Shown here in pieces: positions 53,514-64,000 of a stretch of 64,000 nucleotides of DNA. Source of the DNA: Candidatus Hydrogenedentota bacterium (lineage in GTDB: Bacteria > Hydrogenedentota > Hydrogenedentia > Hydrogenedentales > JAEUWI01); the NCBI GenBank assembly GCA_019637335.1, contig JAHBVV010000008.1, positions 1-64,000 on the forward strand, in the 5' to 3' direction. Below the pieces are notes generated by a model. That model was not told the DNA's origin and searched no databases. It saw nothing but the letters and a program-made list of their open reading frames with translations. The number at the start of each line of letters is the position of its first letter. Positions within the stretch are counted from its first letter, which is position 1. Position numbers and translations under genes: made by a program.

Positions 53514-55541
53514 CTACGGTCGGGGTAGCGACACCGTGGTCTGGTAATTGGAGTAGTTATAGAGCGGGTTCTTGTCGCTGACGAAATTCAGCGTTTCCCG
53601 GGGGTTGTCGTCCTGGGTGTATATCCACAGCTCGGCCGGATCCCATACGACGATCTCCTCGCGGGCGTCCCCGGTGAGGTCGACGGTCGCGTTGCACATG
53701 TCGGGGTGGCCATCGGCAGGGAAACGGACGACGCGTCGGCCCCAGCCGTCGAATAGCCCACCTTCCTCCACATTGGCGGAGAGAATCCAGAATTCGCCGG
53801 GCTCGCCGGTCCAGTTGATGGGCAGGCACATGCTGCCGTGCTGGGCGGGCTCGAAATCGTGGTAGATGCGCTGTTGGGCGTCAAAAAAGTGGACGATGCC
53901 CTGGTTACCCCAGAAATTAATCGAGACGGCCTCGAGGCCGGGCAGATCGGGGCGGAAATCGGCGATGGCGGGGTTCTGTACGTGTCCGAGGTAGTGGTGC
54001 TCGGTGATATTCCCCTCCATGTCGGCAAAGAACATGCCTTCGTCGCTGGCGGCGCAGAGCAGCTTTGGTTTTTCGCCCGGCAGGAAGGGGATGATCGCGA
54101 CGCCGTCGGCGTGGTCCTGGATGCGGTCATCGAGCGACCAGCGCACCGTACCGTCGGGGTTGAAGAGTGTGTAGCCCATCATCAATTCGTCGCGCCCGTC
54201 TCCGTCGATGTCGTAGGCGTACGGGTAGTGGCCGGTGTTGCACTGGGCGCTCCAGAGAGGTTCGAGCCTGTCGTTAAGGGCCCAGAGCGAGAGGTAGCGG
54301 TCCTTGAGGATGATGTCCGCGTCGCGCCCCGTGCCGCGGAGGTCGCAGAAGAAGAGGCTGTCGCCGAGGATGCGCGGGAATTTTGCGTGCTCGGCTTTGG
54401 TGTTGGGCGGGGTTTCGGGCGTGGGCGCCTTGTACTTCGTCTCGCCGGTCGCGCCGTCGGCCACGATGATCTCCATGTTCATCGTGTAAACGACTTCGTT
54501 GCGCCCGTCGCCATCCAGGTCGTGAATCTGGAAGGCGACATCGTTGGTGAGGTCATACTTCCAGGGGTCCGGCTCGCCGATCTGCCAGAGCACCTTGCCG
54601 TCCACGGTGATGGCGGTGAGGCAGCTGAGCTCGCTGTTGCGGTCCTTGGGGCCGTGATGGACGACCTGGCCGAGCAGGATGTCGAGTTGTCCGTCGCCGT
54701 CGAGGTCGCCGAATCGGATATTGCGGGCGGCGCCAAAGTCCTTGAGGTCGATGCTTTTCCAAAGCTTCATTTTCGGGTTGGCGGCCTGGAGGGCGGATTC
54801 GTCCGCCTCGCGCGCGGCTATCGCGTCATTGACGCGATCGATTTCTTCGCCGGATGCGCGGATGGTGATAGCGTGGAAGAGGGTATCGCGGTCGGCGGTC
54901 AGCGCGACGCGCCCCACGGGAAAGGTTTTGTCTTCGGCGGCGAGATCGAGGCCGTTGATAGCCGCGCTGAGGGCGCTTCCCCGCGCTTCGACCGCGATGG
55001 GGATGGTGTCGCCCGGCGACCAGTTGGCGGGGGCCTCGGCGAGGACTTCCTCGTCGGGCTGGCGAAACGCCGTGGCGTGATTGACGCGCTTGATGACGGC
55101 GCGGTCGCCGTCCATCCCGGCGAAATAATAGCAGCGGTCGTTGCGGTAGCGGAAGACGATGCCGGCCATGCGTTCGTTCGTCCGGGGCGTGATTTCGGTT
55201 TCGATCTGGTAATCGCGCCAGGCGGGGTCGCCGGTGACGATCATGGGGTGGTAGTGGGGGAAGGAGTTCTTGTAGGTCTGGTGCATGGCGCGCTGACCGC
55301 CGTGTTCGACGATGCGCCAGGCGCGCTGCGAGGGGACGCTGGAGCGAAAGGTTGAGACGGCCCAATTGCCCTTGGGAGCGGCTTCGGGCAGGTAGTGGTA
55401 CTCCGTGTGGGCTCCGACGGGGGAGGAAAACAGGCCCGCGCGGTAGCCGGTAAAGTCGTCGAAGAGCAAGAGGCCGGCGCTGGCGGGGTCCGCCGCAAGA
55501 AGACAAAGTACCAGCAGCCAGGACAAGCGGAGCGTTTTCAT
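53514..55541 (-). CDS. Secreted FG-GAP/VCBS beta-propeller protein with lectin-like N-domain
   Basis: The 675-residue protein has a signal peptide (LSWLLVLCLLAADPASA). A laminin-G/concanavalin-like domain follows (about 25-230: PAWRDYQIETEITPRTNERM, GIVFRYRNDRCYYFAGMDG, FPVGRVALTADRDTLFHAIT). A C-terminal propeller carries calcium FG-GAP loops (GDLDGDGQLDILLG, HDLDGDGRNEVVYT, YDIDGDGRDELMMG, VDLTGDAREEIVVWD). The layout resembles proteins related to rhamnogalacturonan lyase PL11 propellers, but catalytic residues cannot be named. A polysaccharide-binding or lyase role is inferred. Confidence 0.82.
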   Translation of the reverse strand: MKTLRLSWLLVLCLLAADPASAGLLLFDDFTGYRAGLFSSPVGAHTEYHYLPEAAPKGNWAVSTFRSSVPSQRAWRIVEHGGQRAMHQTYKNSFPHYHPMIVTGDPAWRDYQIETEITPRTNERMAGIVFRYRNDRCYYFAGMDGDRAVIKRVNHATAFRQPDEEVLAEAPANWSPGDTIPIAVEARGSALSAAINGLDLAAEDKTFPVGRVALTADRDTLFHAITIRASGEEIDRVNDAIAAREADESALQAANPKMKLWKSIDLKDFGAARNIRFGDLDGDGQLDILLGQVVHHGPKDRNSELSCLTAITVDGKVLWQIGEPDPWKYDLTNDVAFQIHDLDGDGRNEVVYTMNMEIIVADGATGETKYKAPTPETPPNTKAEHAKFPRILGDSLFFCDLRGTGRDADIILKDRYLSLWALNDRLEPLWSAQCNTGHYPYAYDIDGDGRDELMMGYTLFNPDGTVRWSLDDRIQDHADGVAIIPFLPGEKPKLLCAASDEGMFFADMEGNITEHHYLGHVQNPAIADFRPDLPGLEAVSINFWGNQGIVHFFDAQQRIYHDFEPAQHGSMCLPINWTGEPGEFWILSANVEEGGLFDGWGRRVVRFPADGHPDMCNATVDLTGDAREEIVVWDPAELWIYTQDDNPRETLNFVSDKNPLYNYSNYQTTVSLPRP

Positions 55542-55667
55542 GGGGTGAGCCTTCCCGTGGTTTGGGCGATGTGCGCCCGGTTGCGGGAATTCTAGCTCAA
55601 ACTCCGGGGGCTTGTCCCGTCTTGCTCGGGCCGCGCCTGCGCTGGCGCCAGGCCTGGGAAGCCGATC

Positions 55668-55841
55668 TCAGCCGTGGGCGGGGGTATGGCCGGTGGTTCG
55701 CTTGTTATCGAGCTTGGCGACCATTTCCTCGGGGTGGGCCTGCGCGCCTTTTTTCTCGCGCTTGAGCTTCCGCTTTTCCTTGAGGGTGTGCGCGGCCTTC
55801 TTTTGCGGCTCGTGTTTGCCCTTGTCTCGTGAGTGACTCAT
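55668..55841 (-). CDS. Small highly basic protein (57 residues)
   Basis: From ATG 55841 (AGGAG 7 bases upstream) the protein reads MSHSRDKGKHEPQKKAAHTL, then KEKRKLKREKKGAQAHPEE and MVAKLDNKRTTGHTPAHG. It is very rich in Lys and charged residues, with no hydrophobic core. This suggests a nucleic-acid- or ribosome-associated peptide. The family was not recognised. The longer in-frame extension upstream has no ribosome site. Confidence 0.65.
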   Translation of the reverse strand: MSHSRDKGKHEPQKKAAHTLKEKRKLKREKKGAQAHPEEMVAKLDNKRTTGHTPAHG

Positions 55842-56295
55842 GACGTTACTCCTGGTCCACGTTGTGGTTGGGGACCACCCGTAATTATACCACGCGGCGC
55901 GGGAATTGGCGCCGCCACATTCGAAATATGGTAACACTTTAGCGGAATGAAGTTAGCGCTATTCATCGACGACACAAATCCGCGCCGCAACGGATGTGCG
56001 GACCAATGGGAGCGCGGCCCGCCCGCACCGCGCCGCAGGCGCGAGTCTGATAAGCGGCGGTAATCCGGGGTTATGATCGTCTCCCTGATCAATCGTGCAG
56101 GTAGTGCAAACAACCCATGCACCTCCGGTGCATTGCAGGCGGGGACGCCTGCGCTCCCAGCCTTCCGCACTCTCGTTGTAATATCCCGGCATGACAAGTA
56201 AGTTCGGGCCCTACTTCGTATGGCTAAAGTGTTACGAAATATGAAATTGACGGATAGTAGTACGTATTACACGGATAGAGAAGGGATTGGGTGAA
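55842..56295. other. Gene-free region with small repeats
   Basis: No gene was recognised in this stretch. It contains the inverted sequence GCAGGCGGGGACGCCTGC near 56130, followed by GCTCCCAGCCTT, related to the repeat at 16013-16060. It also contains GGCTAAAGTGTTACGAAATATG (about 56225), matching the end of the repeat at 15-125. Confidence 0.45.
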
Positions 56296-56620
56296 TTTGA
56301 ACCGCGAATGAACGCGAATCAGGGAATGGGGTAACGTGTTGGTAGAATGTAACGGTTTGGCCGTCTGAGGCAGTGACGCGCGGCTACAGCGCGAGCGGCC
56401 TGTTAGTATGCGAGGAAGCGCGGCTAAGGATCGCGGACATTCTTGTCCGCGGCAAAGTGAGCTCGGGACACAAAGAGACGTAATTCCTCTGGAACAGAAA
56501 CCCGGCGGCCCCGGGGAGCGGTATGGATTGGGGGCCGGGGCCTCTTCACTTACGCATCGATTACGAAATGTCTTGCGCTTGTCTTGCCACGGACAAGAAT
56601 GTCCGCGATCCTTTGCGGCT
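56296..56620. repeat. 330-bp interspersed repeat, copy B (core inverted relative to copy A)
   Basis: The left arm 56296-56427 matches 3291-3432 in the same orientation. The core 56428-56611 (184 bp) is the reverse complement of core 3433-3614. Core ends are near-perfect inverted repeats, GGATCGCGGACATTCTTGTC and GACAAGAATGTCCGCGATCC (18+ matching positions). Confidence 0.87.
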
Positions 56621-56686
56621 TGACGGGGCGGTACAATCACAGGCAGGCCGGAGGTGCGCCGTGGCGGAAATGTTTGTGCCCCTGCC

Positions 56687-58984
56687 TTATTCGAGGCTGT
56701 CGAGGATGGCGCGGCAGTTGATGACTTTTTCCACGAGGTCGAGGGGGAGGTAGAAGTACTGGCAGGAGGGCTCGAAGCCGATGCGCGAGTCTTCCTTGAC
56801 GAGGGTGTAGAGTTCTTTTGCGAGCGCGATCTCGTCGCGGGCGGCCTGGCGCATGGTTTCGGTGAGTGCGGCCCGCTGTTCGGCGCTGTGTTCGGCGGCG
56901 GGGTCCGCCAGGGCGTCGCGGGCGGCGACGAAGCGGCTCTGGTTGGCGACGGCCTGGAAGTGGTTGGCGGCGGCGCGGGCGAAGCGCAGATCGGTCGCCA
57001 CGTCGGTGCGGTTTGCGGGCGGGGCGAGCGCGGCGGCGCGCTCCAGCTGCGGAATGCCCTCGCGGAAACCGGCCGCCACCTTCTCAAACTGCGCGGCGAA
57101 CACATCGGGCGGATAGGGGCCGCGCCAGCCGTCGAGGTTGTCGTAGGGGAGGCCCCACATGGTGGCGCTGTAGCCGGTGCGCTCGGGATAGAGCGGATTG
57201 GCGGAGCCCCACTGGACGGGGCAGGTGTAGACGACGCTGATGTGGAAGGGGTACTCGCGGAAGGCCTCACTCATGGCCGTCCAGGCCTGGCGCGCGAGCG
57301 GGGCGCCCTCGGGGCCGAAGCGCTCGGCGGCGATTTCGTTCAGGACGGTGTCGATGGAGGGCGCCGGCTTGCGGCTGAGGCGCTGGGCCAGATCGATGTT
57401 GGGCGAAGGGTGGCCGCCCATGGTCCAGCCGATGAACATGGCGTTGAGGTTGGCGTCGCGGAGCAGGTTGTTGCAGTGTTCGGCGACGAGGTCCATGACG
57501 GGAAGGTAGGGGACGGTGGCAATTTCGCAGGTGTTGTTGAACTGGATCTCCGTACCGGTTTTGAGGCCGCGGGCCTGGGCGGCGCGCCAGTGCGGGACCG
57601 CGCGCGGGCCGGGGCCGACGGAGGAGATGGAGTATTCGCCGACGGTGGATTTCACGCCGCCGCGCTCGATGGGTAGATGCCACTCGCTGACGGACATGAG
57701 CCAGATGTGGTCCGGGAGTTTCTCGATGATGTCCGGGGCGTCGCCGTGGCCGCGCCAGCCCCAATCGGAAATGAGCACGTTGGCGTCCGGGTTGCCGCGG
57801 TGCACGCCTTCCTCCTGCACCGCGACCACCTCCGCCAGGATATCGGCGTCCGTGCGCTCCTTGCAGCGGGGACATGCGGACCAGCCGCCGTGCGAGGCGC
57901 AGTTGGTGAGGTTTTCCGAGGCGGAAATGGAATAGATGCCCGCGAGGCCCGGGACTTCGCGGAAGACGTGCGCCAGGGCGTCGCCCATCCACTGGCGGAC
58001 TTCGGGCACCGAAGTGCAGAGGGCGGTGAGCTCGCCGCTCTGGACCCCGGCGATGCCGGCGCGTTTCTCGAAGAAGGCGTGGGGCATGCCGCGCGGCTCG
58101 TTGATATAGAGGTAGATGCCCACGCCGAATTGTTGGGCGCGCTCAACGAGGGTCCGCAGGTTGGCGAGGCGTGTTTCCCAGTTTGCGCCGAACTCGGGGA
58201 AGTGCTCGCCGCCGGGGGCCAGGTCGCGCAGGACGGCGTGAAGCCATACGCCGTTGACGCCGTTGTTGGCGAGGCGCTGGAGGAAGCCGTCGGGGTAGGG
58301 GTTCAGCTCGGGGTTCATCAGCGGATCCCCGAAGACGGCGACATAGGAGTGCACAATGCGGAGGAAGGGATCTTCGGCGGCCGGGGGCGGCGTGAAGTCC
58401 GGCAGCGGCGCGGCGAGCTTGCGCGCGAACTCGAAGCGCGGCTCGCCGGAAGTGTTGAGAGCGTCGCCGAACTCGGACTCGACCACGGCGCGAATTTCGG
58501 TGGCGCGGGCTTTCGCGGCGTCGTTCGGTTCGATGTAGCGGACGGGATCGCAGGCGGGTTTCGTGCGGCCGAGCTTGATCCAGAGGAAGTCTTCCTCGCG
58601 GAGCATCTCGTCGAGGCGCTCCGGAGTCATTTCGAGGAGCTGGAGGAGCTGTTCGTAGGGTAGGAGGTGCCAGTTGCGGCGGATGAGGGAGACGTAGCCG
58701 CGCTCGCGCATGGCCGGCGGCACGCTGGCTGTGGCCGGGAGCCCCATGGACACCGCAACGGCCGTGATGTCTGCATCGGCGGCTCCCAGGATTTGGGCGA
58801 TTCTGGCGGGGGGCACGGCGTTCCAGTTACGCCAGATGAATTCGTGCATCCGGTCGGGGAAGTGCGCGCTGACAATCGCGGGTTCGCCGGGGCCGTGCGG
58901 CAGGATGGAAAGATCGGCGGGCGCGTGGGTGGACGCGATGAGAGCGAGGGGGAAAAGCAGGATGCGGGACAACGAAGACAACAT
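56687..58984 (-). CDS. Exported glycoside hydrolase-like protein with CxxC motif
   Basis: The 765-residue protein has a signal peptide (ILLFPLALIASTHAPA). A helical N-terminal part follows (RMHEFIWRNWNAVPPARIAQ, then LLPYEQLLQLLEMTPERLDE). A TIM-barrel-like region carries NGVNGVWLHAVLRDLAPGG, VGIYLYINEPRGMPHAFF, SISASENLTNC, SACPRCKERTDADILAEVV and NVLISDWGWRGHGD. The CPRC motif and surrounding helix resemble the neighbour at 59041 (CECDRC), so the two share a fold. The family could be GH67/DUF4838-like; substrate unknown. ATG 58984 is chosen for the signal peptide, since upstream in-frame sequence is antisense to the next gene. Confidence 0.75.
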   Translation of the reverse strand: MLSSLSRILLFPLALIASTHAPADLSILPHGPGEPAIVSAHFPDRMHEFIWRNWNAVPPARIAQILGAADADITAVAVSMGLPATASVPPAMRERGYVSLIRRNWHLLPYEQLLQLLEMTPERLDEMLREEDFLWIKLGRTKPACDPVRYIEPNDAAKARATEIRAVVESEFGDALNTSGEPRFEFARKLAAPLPDFTPPPAAEDPFLRIVHSYVAVFGDPLMNPELNPYPDGFLQRLANNGVNGVWLHAVLRDLAPGGEHFPEFGANWETRLANLRTLVERAQQFGVGIYLYINEPRGMPHAFFEKRAGIAGVQSGELTALCTSVPEVRQWMGDALAHVFREVPGLAGIYSISASENLTNCASHGGWSACPRCKERTDADILAEVVAVQEEGVHRGNPDANVLISDWGWRGHGDAPDIIEKLPDHIWLMSVSEWHLPIERGGVKSTVGEYSISSVGPGPRAVPHWRAAQARGLKTGTEIQFNNTCEIATVPYLPVMDLVAEHCNNLLRDANLNAMFIGWTMGGHPSPNIDLAQRLSRKPAPSIDTVLNEIAAERFGPEGAPLARQAWTAMSEAFREYPFHISVVYTCPVQWGSANPLYPERTGYSATMWGLPYDNLDGWRGPYPPDVFAAQFEKVAAGFREGIPQLERAAALAPPANRTDVATDLRFARAAANHFQAVANQSRFVAARDALADPAAEHSAEQRAALTETMRQAARDEIALAKELYTLVKEDSRIGFEPSCQYFYLPLDLVEKVINCRAILDSLE

Positions 58985-59040
58985 CAAAGCGGTACTCCAG
59001 CGGCGGGCCGATTCCGGCGCGCCAGGTGCGGTTTGCGAAA

Positions 59041-61650
59041 TTATTTGCCTGCGGGCTTCTTCATGAGCCAGGCTTCCGAGACGAGGGTGCCCCAGCCGCC
59101 GGCGTTGCGCCACTGCTCGCGGGACACGCGATCGCCCCGGGCGACATCCGCAGCACGATCGAATCGAATGACGAGCTTGCCGTCCGCCGTGGCTTCCTTC
59201 GGGATATCCCACGCGAAGAAGTCGCTCATTTTCAGCGGCAATTCGACATCCTGCGCGAGCACGGCGTCGTCGGCGTAGATGGTCTGCGATTTCTGATTCA
59301 TGCGCATGGCGTAGCGATCCTGGTACCAGGGCCGCACGAAGGTGAAGCGAATGCGGTACTCGGCGTCGGGGTCCAGGTCGCGGTATTCGATGGTCACGCC
59401 CTGGTCCTCGTCCTGCGTGAAGTGCATGGAGCGCTGGCTGGGACGGTTGCCCTCGTCGAGCATCTCCGGGAGGTAGGGCTGGCCGTGGTCGTAGGGGTAG
59501 CCGAAGACGGCATTGGGCGCGTGATTCGCGGTGCCGAAATTGTCGTAGTGGCCGCCTTCGCCCGGGTCTTCGTAGGCGGTGATTATGCGCAGCAACTCGG
59601 CGCGCGCCTCGCCATCGGCGTCGCGTGCGCGTTCGAGCTGGCGCCGGAGCCAGCCGAGGCCCACGTAGTCGTGGTCGAGGTTGAAATAGCCCTCGCTGCG
59701 GAGCCCCATGATCTCGTTTTGCGCCTCGCCCAAGGTGCCGGCCTCGTCGCGCAGCCGCTTCATTTCCGCCGTCTCTTCGAGGGCGTCCAGGGCGTCGAGC
59801 GCGCGCTGTATATCGAATTCGGCGCGGTCGAAGGCCAGGGCCTCGATGCGCTTGAGCAGATCCAGTTGCTGCGTGGCGGCGAGCTGAACGTAGCGGTCGA
59901 GCGCGGCCTTTTCCATGTAGGCGCACCAGAGCCAGTTGTCGCGCATCCAGTGGGCGGGCATGCGGCGTCCAGCCTCGCGGACGAGGTCGTAGTAGCGCTG
60001 GACGCCTTCTTTTTCGCGGATGGTCTTGCCGGGGATTTCTTCGAGGTTTTCCTCCAGCTGGAAGAGGGCCTCGGCCATGTACGGGGCGGCCTCCGGCCCG
60101 AAGTACGCGCGCGCGTAGCTTTCGACCACCTGCTCCACCGTTTGCCGCGGCGCCCAGAGCAGGCGCATCCACATCCACTGGTTGAAATGGTCGTGGTGGC
60201 CGCTGGAGTGCGTGATATCGCCGACGCCGTAGTGCATCAGATCGCTGAAGACGCGGTGGTAGTAGCGTGGCCAGGCGTAGAACGTGCGGCGGTCGTAGAC
60301 CATGGTGAGGAACTGGTCCGGGCGGCGCTCGTAGATCTCGTGGCTCCACCAGGGCGGCAGGTTCCCGTCCTTGTCGGCGCGGGGATACATCTGGATGTAG
60401 GCGTGTTGCGCGTAGCGCCAGTGGGTGATCTCGTTGAAATAGACGAGCTGGTGTTGCGGCGGGATCTGGCGGATGATCTCGCGGGGATAGGTGGTGTAGG
60501 GACCGAATCCGGGGTATTCGAAGAGGTCCATGCGGTGGTTCTGGCGGTGGCCGGGTTGCCAGGTGGTGGCGTCGGAGCCGGGGCCGTAGCCGAAGGCCCA
60601 GAGCCAGTCGCGGGGCTCTTCCCGCAGGTATGCGAAGATGGCCTCGTCGTCCGCGTTGTCGAATTTCTGGTTGACGATGAAAATGCGCGTTTCCGGGTGG
60701 TGTTTGTGAATAGTCGCCGCCATTTCCTCGACGAGCTCGATGAATTTCCGGCCATACGGATCGCAGCGGTCGCACTCGCAGCCGCCGCCATCGCCCCCCT
60801 TGAACTTGACGAGATCGAAGAAGGGGCTGTTTGCGAACTGCTTCTCGCACTGCTCCAGCATGTACTGGCGGCCTTCGGGGACGGACAGGCAGACGTAGCC
60901 GCCTCGGCCGATGGACTCCGCCGCTTCCCAGGCGGCGGGGATGTCGCCCATGGCGCGGTTGGCGTTGCCGTTTTCCATGGCCATGAGCCCGTAGGACTTG
61001 ATGAAGTCGTACATGGGCCCCGGATCGGTGTCGAAGATGTTGGCGCCGGCGAGGGCGTAGTCGAGCACGACTTCCTGCGCGTCCGCGTCGGTCCAGGCGC
61101 GGACACCGGGCAGGTTGGCGGGGAGGCCCTGGCCGTATTGCGTGCCGCGAATCTCGAAGGCCGGCGCCATGCGGATGTTCAGGTCCTCGGGGAGGGAGAA
61201 TCCGTCGCCGGTCCAGTTTGCCTGGCGGAGCAACTCGCCGATTGCGTACAGACAGCCGCGATCATCCACGCCCGCGGCGAGGAGCGTGTTTTCCTCGGGA
61301 AAATAGCGGAGGAGATAGCCCTCGGCGCCCGGGGCCAGGCGCGTGAGCGGCGGAATGCGGTGGGTCTCGAACACATCGGCAATGGCGGCGTGGCGATCCG
61401 GGACCCCGAGCAGGATTTGGAGGCTTGCTTCGCCCGATTCGAAGCCGCCCACGCGCGCGCTGACGCCGCTGTGGCGCTCGATCCGGGCAGCGAGCAACTC
61501 GCCCACGCGTTTTTCCACGGCGGACGCGCGTTCGCCGGTCAGGACGACGGCGTCGGTGTAGACGGGCGCATTCGCGGCGGCGCCGGCGGCGAGCAACACG
61601 GCGATCAGGGCCAGCGTGGACCGGGAGATTAATGCGTGGTGAGGCGTCAT
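59041..61650 (-). CDS. Exported DUF4838-type (alpha-glucuronidase-like) protein
   Basis: The 869-residue protein has a signal peptide (STLALIAVLLAAGAAANA). An N-terminal GH20/GH67-type alpha-beta domain follows (SLQILLGVPDRHAAIADVFE, GVDDRGCLYAIGELLRQ). A central barrel carries FEIRGTQYGQGLPANLPGVR, the metal-like GGCECDRCDPYGRKFIELV, TRIFIVNQKFDNADDEAIFA and LVYFNEITHWRYAQHAYIQ. A long helical region and a beta-sandwich C-terminus complete it. DUF4838 proteins are predicted glycosidases. It is 56 bp upstream of the related 765-residue gene in the same operon. Confidence 0.8.
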   Translation of the reverse strand: MTPHHALISRSTLALIAVLLAAGAAANAPVYTDAVVLTGERASAVEKRVGELLAARIERHSGVSARVGGFESGEASLQILLGVPDRHAAIADVFETHRIPPLTRLAPGAEGYLLRYFPEENTLLAAGVDDRGCLYAIGELLRQANWTGDGFSLPEDLNIRMAPAFEIRGTQYGQGLPANLPGVRAWTDADAQEVVLDYALAGANIFDTDPGPMYDFIKSYGLMAMENGNANRAMGDIPAAWEAAESIGRGGYVCLSVPEGRQYMLEQCEKQFANSPFFDLVKFKGGDGGGCECDRCDPYGRKFIELVEEMAATIHKHHPETRIFIVNQKFDNADDEAIFAYLREEPRDWLWAFGYGPGSDATTWQPGHRQNHRMDLFEYPGFGPYTTYPREIIRQIPPQHQLVYFNEITHWRYAQHAYIQMYPRADKDGNLPPWWSHEIYERRPDQFLTMVYDRRTFYAWPRYYHRVFSDLMHYGVGDITHSSGHHDHFNQWMWMRLLWAPRQTVEQVVESYARAYFGPEAAPYMAEALFQLEENLEEIPGKTIREKEGVQRYYDLVREAGRRMPAHWMRDNWLWCAYMEKAALDRYVQLAATQQLDLLKRIEALAFDRAEFDIQRALDALDALEETAEMKRLRDEAGTLGEAQNEIMGLRSEGYFNLDHDYVGLGWLRRQLERARDADGEARAELLRIITAYEDPGEGGHYDNFGTANHAPNAVFGYPYDHGQPYLPEMLDEGNRPSQRSMHFTQDEDQGVTIEYRDLDPDAEYRIRFTFVRPWYQDRYAMRMNQKSQTIYADDAVLAQDVELPLKMSDFFAWDIPKEATADGKLVIRFDRAADVARGDRVSREQWRNAGGWGTLVSEAWLMKKPAGK

Positions 61651-61755
61651 GATACAGCCTGCCTTCCTGGAGCATTTTCAAAATAAGGGAACGGCTATTG
61701 TGTGCCCGGTCGGGCGCCCTGCGCAAGTTGCGCTCGGTGGCGGCGGGAGACGGCG

Positions 61756-62676
61756 CTACAGGGTTTCGGTGTAGCTGTCTTTGAGGGTTCGCTGCATTCG
61801 CTCACGCAACGCGCTGGCAAGCGCTTTGAGGCTTTCCGCCCTGGGATAGGTCCTACGGTAAACCAGGGCGATATCTCGGCGGGGCGTTGGATTGCGCAGC
61901 GGGCGGATGGCGATGGGGGATGCGGCGGCGAAAGGGCCGATGGTGCTGAGCTTCGGGAGGAAGGTGCAGCCCATGCCCGCGCTGACCATCTGCCGGAGCG
62001 ATTCGATGCTTGATGCCCGGTAGCCTTCCGGGTCGGCGGGGGCGGCTCCGCGGCAGAGGTTCAGGGTTTGATCGCGCATGCAGTTGCCTTCTTCGAGGAG
62101 GAGGATTGGGTCGTCCGAAAGATCCGCGACGGTCAGGGACTTTTTCCGGGCGAGCGGGTGATCGAGCGGGAGGCCGGCCACGAGCTCTTCGCGGAAAAAC
62201 ACGGCGTGATCGAGATCGGGCGCATCGAGGGGGAGCGAGAGAATGGCGGCGTCGAGCGCGGATTGCTGGAGCTGCTCGACGAGGCGCCGGGTCATGTCCT
62301 CGCGCAGGTAGAGCTTGACGTTGGGGTAGATGGCCTTGAGTTCGGGCAGGAGGTGGGGCAGGAGGTAGGGGCCGACGGTGGGGATGACACCGAGGTAGAG
62401 TGGGCCGGCGAGTTCCCGTGCGGCTCCGCGCGCGAGTTCGCGGATTTCGTGGACGCCGTCGAGCACGCTCCCGGCGCGCGCGAGGATGTCGCGCCCGGCG
62501 GCGGTGAGGCCGATCCGGCGCTTGCCGCGCTCGAAGAGGGGTGTGCCGAGTTCCTGCTCGAGCTTGGCGATCTGCATGCTCAGGGTTGGCTGCGTGACGT
62601 GGCAGCGTTCGGCGGCCTGGCCGAAGTGGCGGGTTTCGGCGAGGGCGATGAAGTATTCGAGGTCGCGGAGGGTCAT
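61756..62676 (-). CDS. oxyR: Peroxide-sensing LysR regulator OxyR
   Basis: The 306-residue protein is LysR-type, with an N-terminal winged HTH (LAETRHFGQAAERCHVTQPT followed by LSMQIAKLEQELGTPLFER). The peroxide-sensing cysteines are in LLEEGNCMRDQTLNLCRG, at Cys199 and Cys208, the same spacing and numbering as in E. coli OxyR. It is divergent from katG, its expected target. A TTTAGGC-type repeat begins 7 bp upstream of its ATG, and no Shine-Dalgarno is visible, so its translation signal may have been altered by repeat insertion. Confidence 0.94.
   Translation of the reverse strand: MTLRDLEYFIALAETRHFGQAAERCHVTQPTLSMQIAKLEQELGTPLFERGKRRIGLTAAGRDILARAGSVLDGVHEIRELARGAARELAGPLYLGVIPTVGPYLLPHLLPELKAIYPNVKLYLREDMTRRLVEQLQQSALDAAILSLPLDAPDLDHAVFFREELVAGLPLDHPLARKKSLTVADLSDDPILLLEEGNCMRDQTLNLCRGAAPADPEGYRASSIESLRQMVSAGMGCTFLPKLSTIGPFAAASPIAIRPLRNPTPRRDIALVYRRTYPRAESLKALASALRERMQRTLKDSYTETL

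Positions 62677-64000
<1,324 letters not shown>

Noticed and set aside
56687-60850. Single 1387-residue protein
   Set aside because: The upstream part is antisense-frame text within the DUF4838 gene. A signal peptide marks the true start at 58984.
59026-61632. 868-codon open frame on the plus strand opposite the DUF4838-type gene
   Set aside because: GC-rich third positions leave the complementary strand open. It has no ribosome site, and its translation shows no known motif, unlike the minus-strand gene.

Overview
The window is GC-rich chromosomal DNA from a diderm (outer-membrane) bacterium. Evidence for an outer membrane is a LolC/E-type permease with LolD, a LolA-like carrier, and many lipoproteins and exported proteins. 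Several traits suggest a member of the Hydrogenedentota or a nearby Planctomycetota/PVC-like lineage: a sulfatase, GH20 and DUF4838-type exported carbohydrate enzymes, a pectate-lyase/FGE-domain fusion, a glycine-glutamate repeat linker in a lipoprotein, GcvP split into two subunits, and many interspersed repeats. That placement is inference; no rRNA is present. No prophage, CRISPR array, tRNA or rRNA gene was seen.

Layout. 1-3260: DoxX-like membrane protein, Tat-exported Gfo/Idh/MocA oxidoreductase and an arylsulfatase. 3657-10362 (minus): tsaD, a YibQ-type polysaccharide deacetylase, murI, a GerMN protein, a cell-wall amidase and small or unknown proteins, tightly overlapped. 10467-15675 (minus): glycine-cleavage operon gcvT-gcvH-gcvPA-gcvPB plus a lipoate ligase-like gene, preceded by what reads as a ZTP (pfl) riboswitch. 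16233-18445: higBA, whose toxin gene is split by a 201-bp MITE-like element, and hicAB. 19261-24576: exported esterase, lipoprotein and GH20 hexosaminidase. 25002-32643: housekeeping block rpsB-tsf-pyrH-frr-uppS-cdsA-prfB-lysS, whose promoter abuts a second kind of MITE-like element. 32725-35149: a degenerate GxxExxY protein and lolC/E-lolD. 35705-40544: menaquinone genes menF-menD-menH-menG.

40531-41200 is a cassette: a four-helix-bundle (S23/IVP-like) gene framed by inverted arrays of heptamer repeats. A third, gene-less array of the same kind lies at 62728. 41199-47792 (minus): maf, lolA-like, divIVA-like, proC, GNAT, a 47-residue protein, a lipoprotein and an MsbA-like exporter. 47884-53368: orphan HicB with a clear promoter/operator, pectate lyase-FGE fusion, Ca2+/Na+ exchanger, DUF502 protein, ferredoxin and DUF3793. 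53514-61650 (minus): large exported proteins probably acting on polysaccharides. 61756-64000: divergent oxyR and katG, the latter cut by the window end.

The most notable content is non-coding. (1) Two 201-bp elements have matching terminal inverted repeats and 6-bp target duplications; one destroys higB and the other sits inside a palindromic repeat nested in a larger element. (2) A 228-bp element with perfect 18-bp inverted ends and a perfect 10-bp target duplication lies at the rpsB promoter. (3) Two copies of a ~330-bp repeat have a core in opposite orientations between inverted repeats. (4) The heptamer-array/four-helix-bundle cassette. (5) The ZTP riboswitch in front of gcvT.
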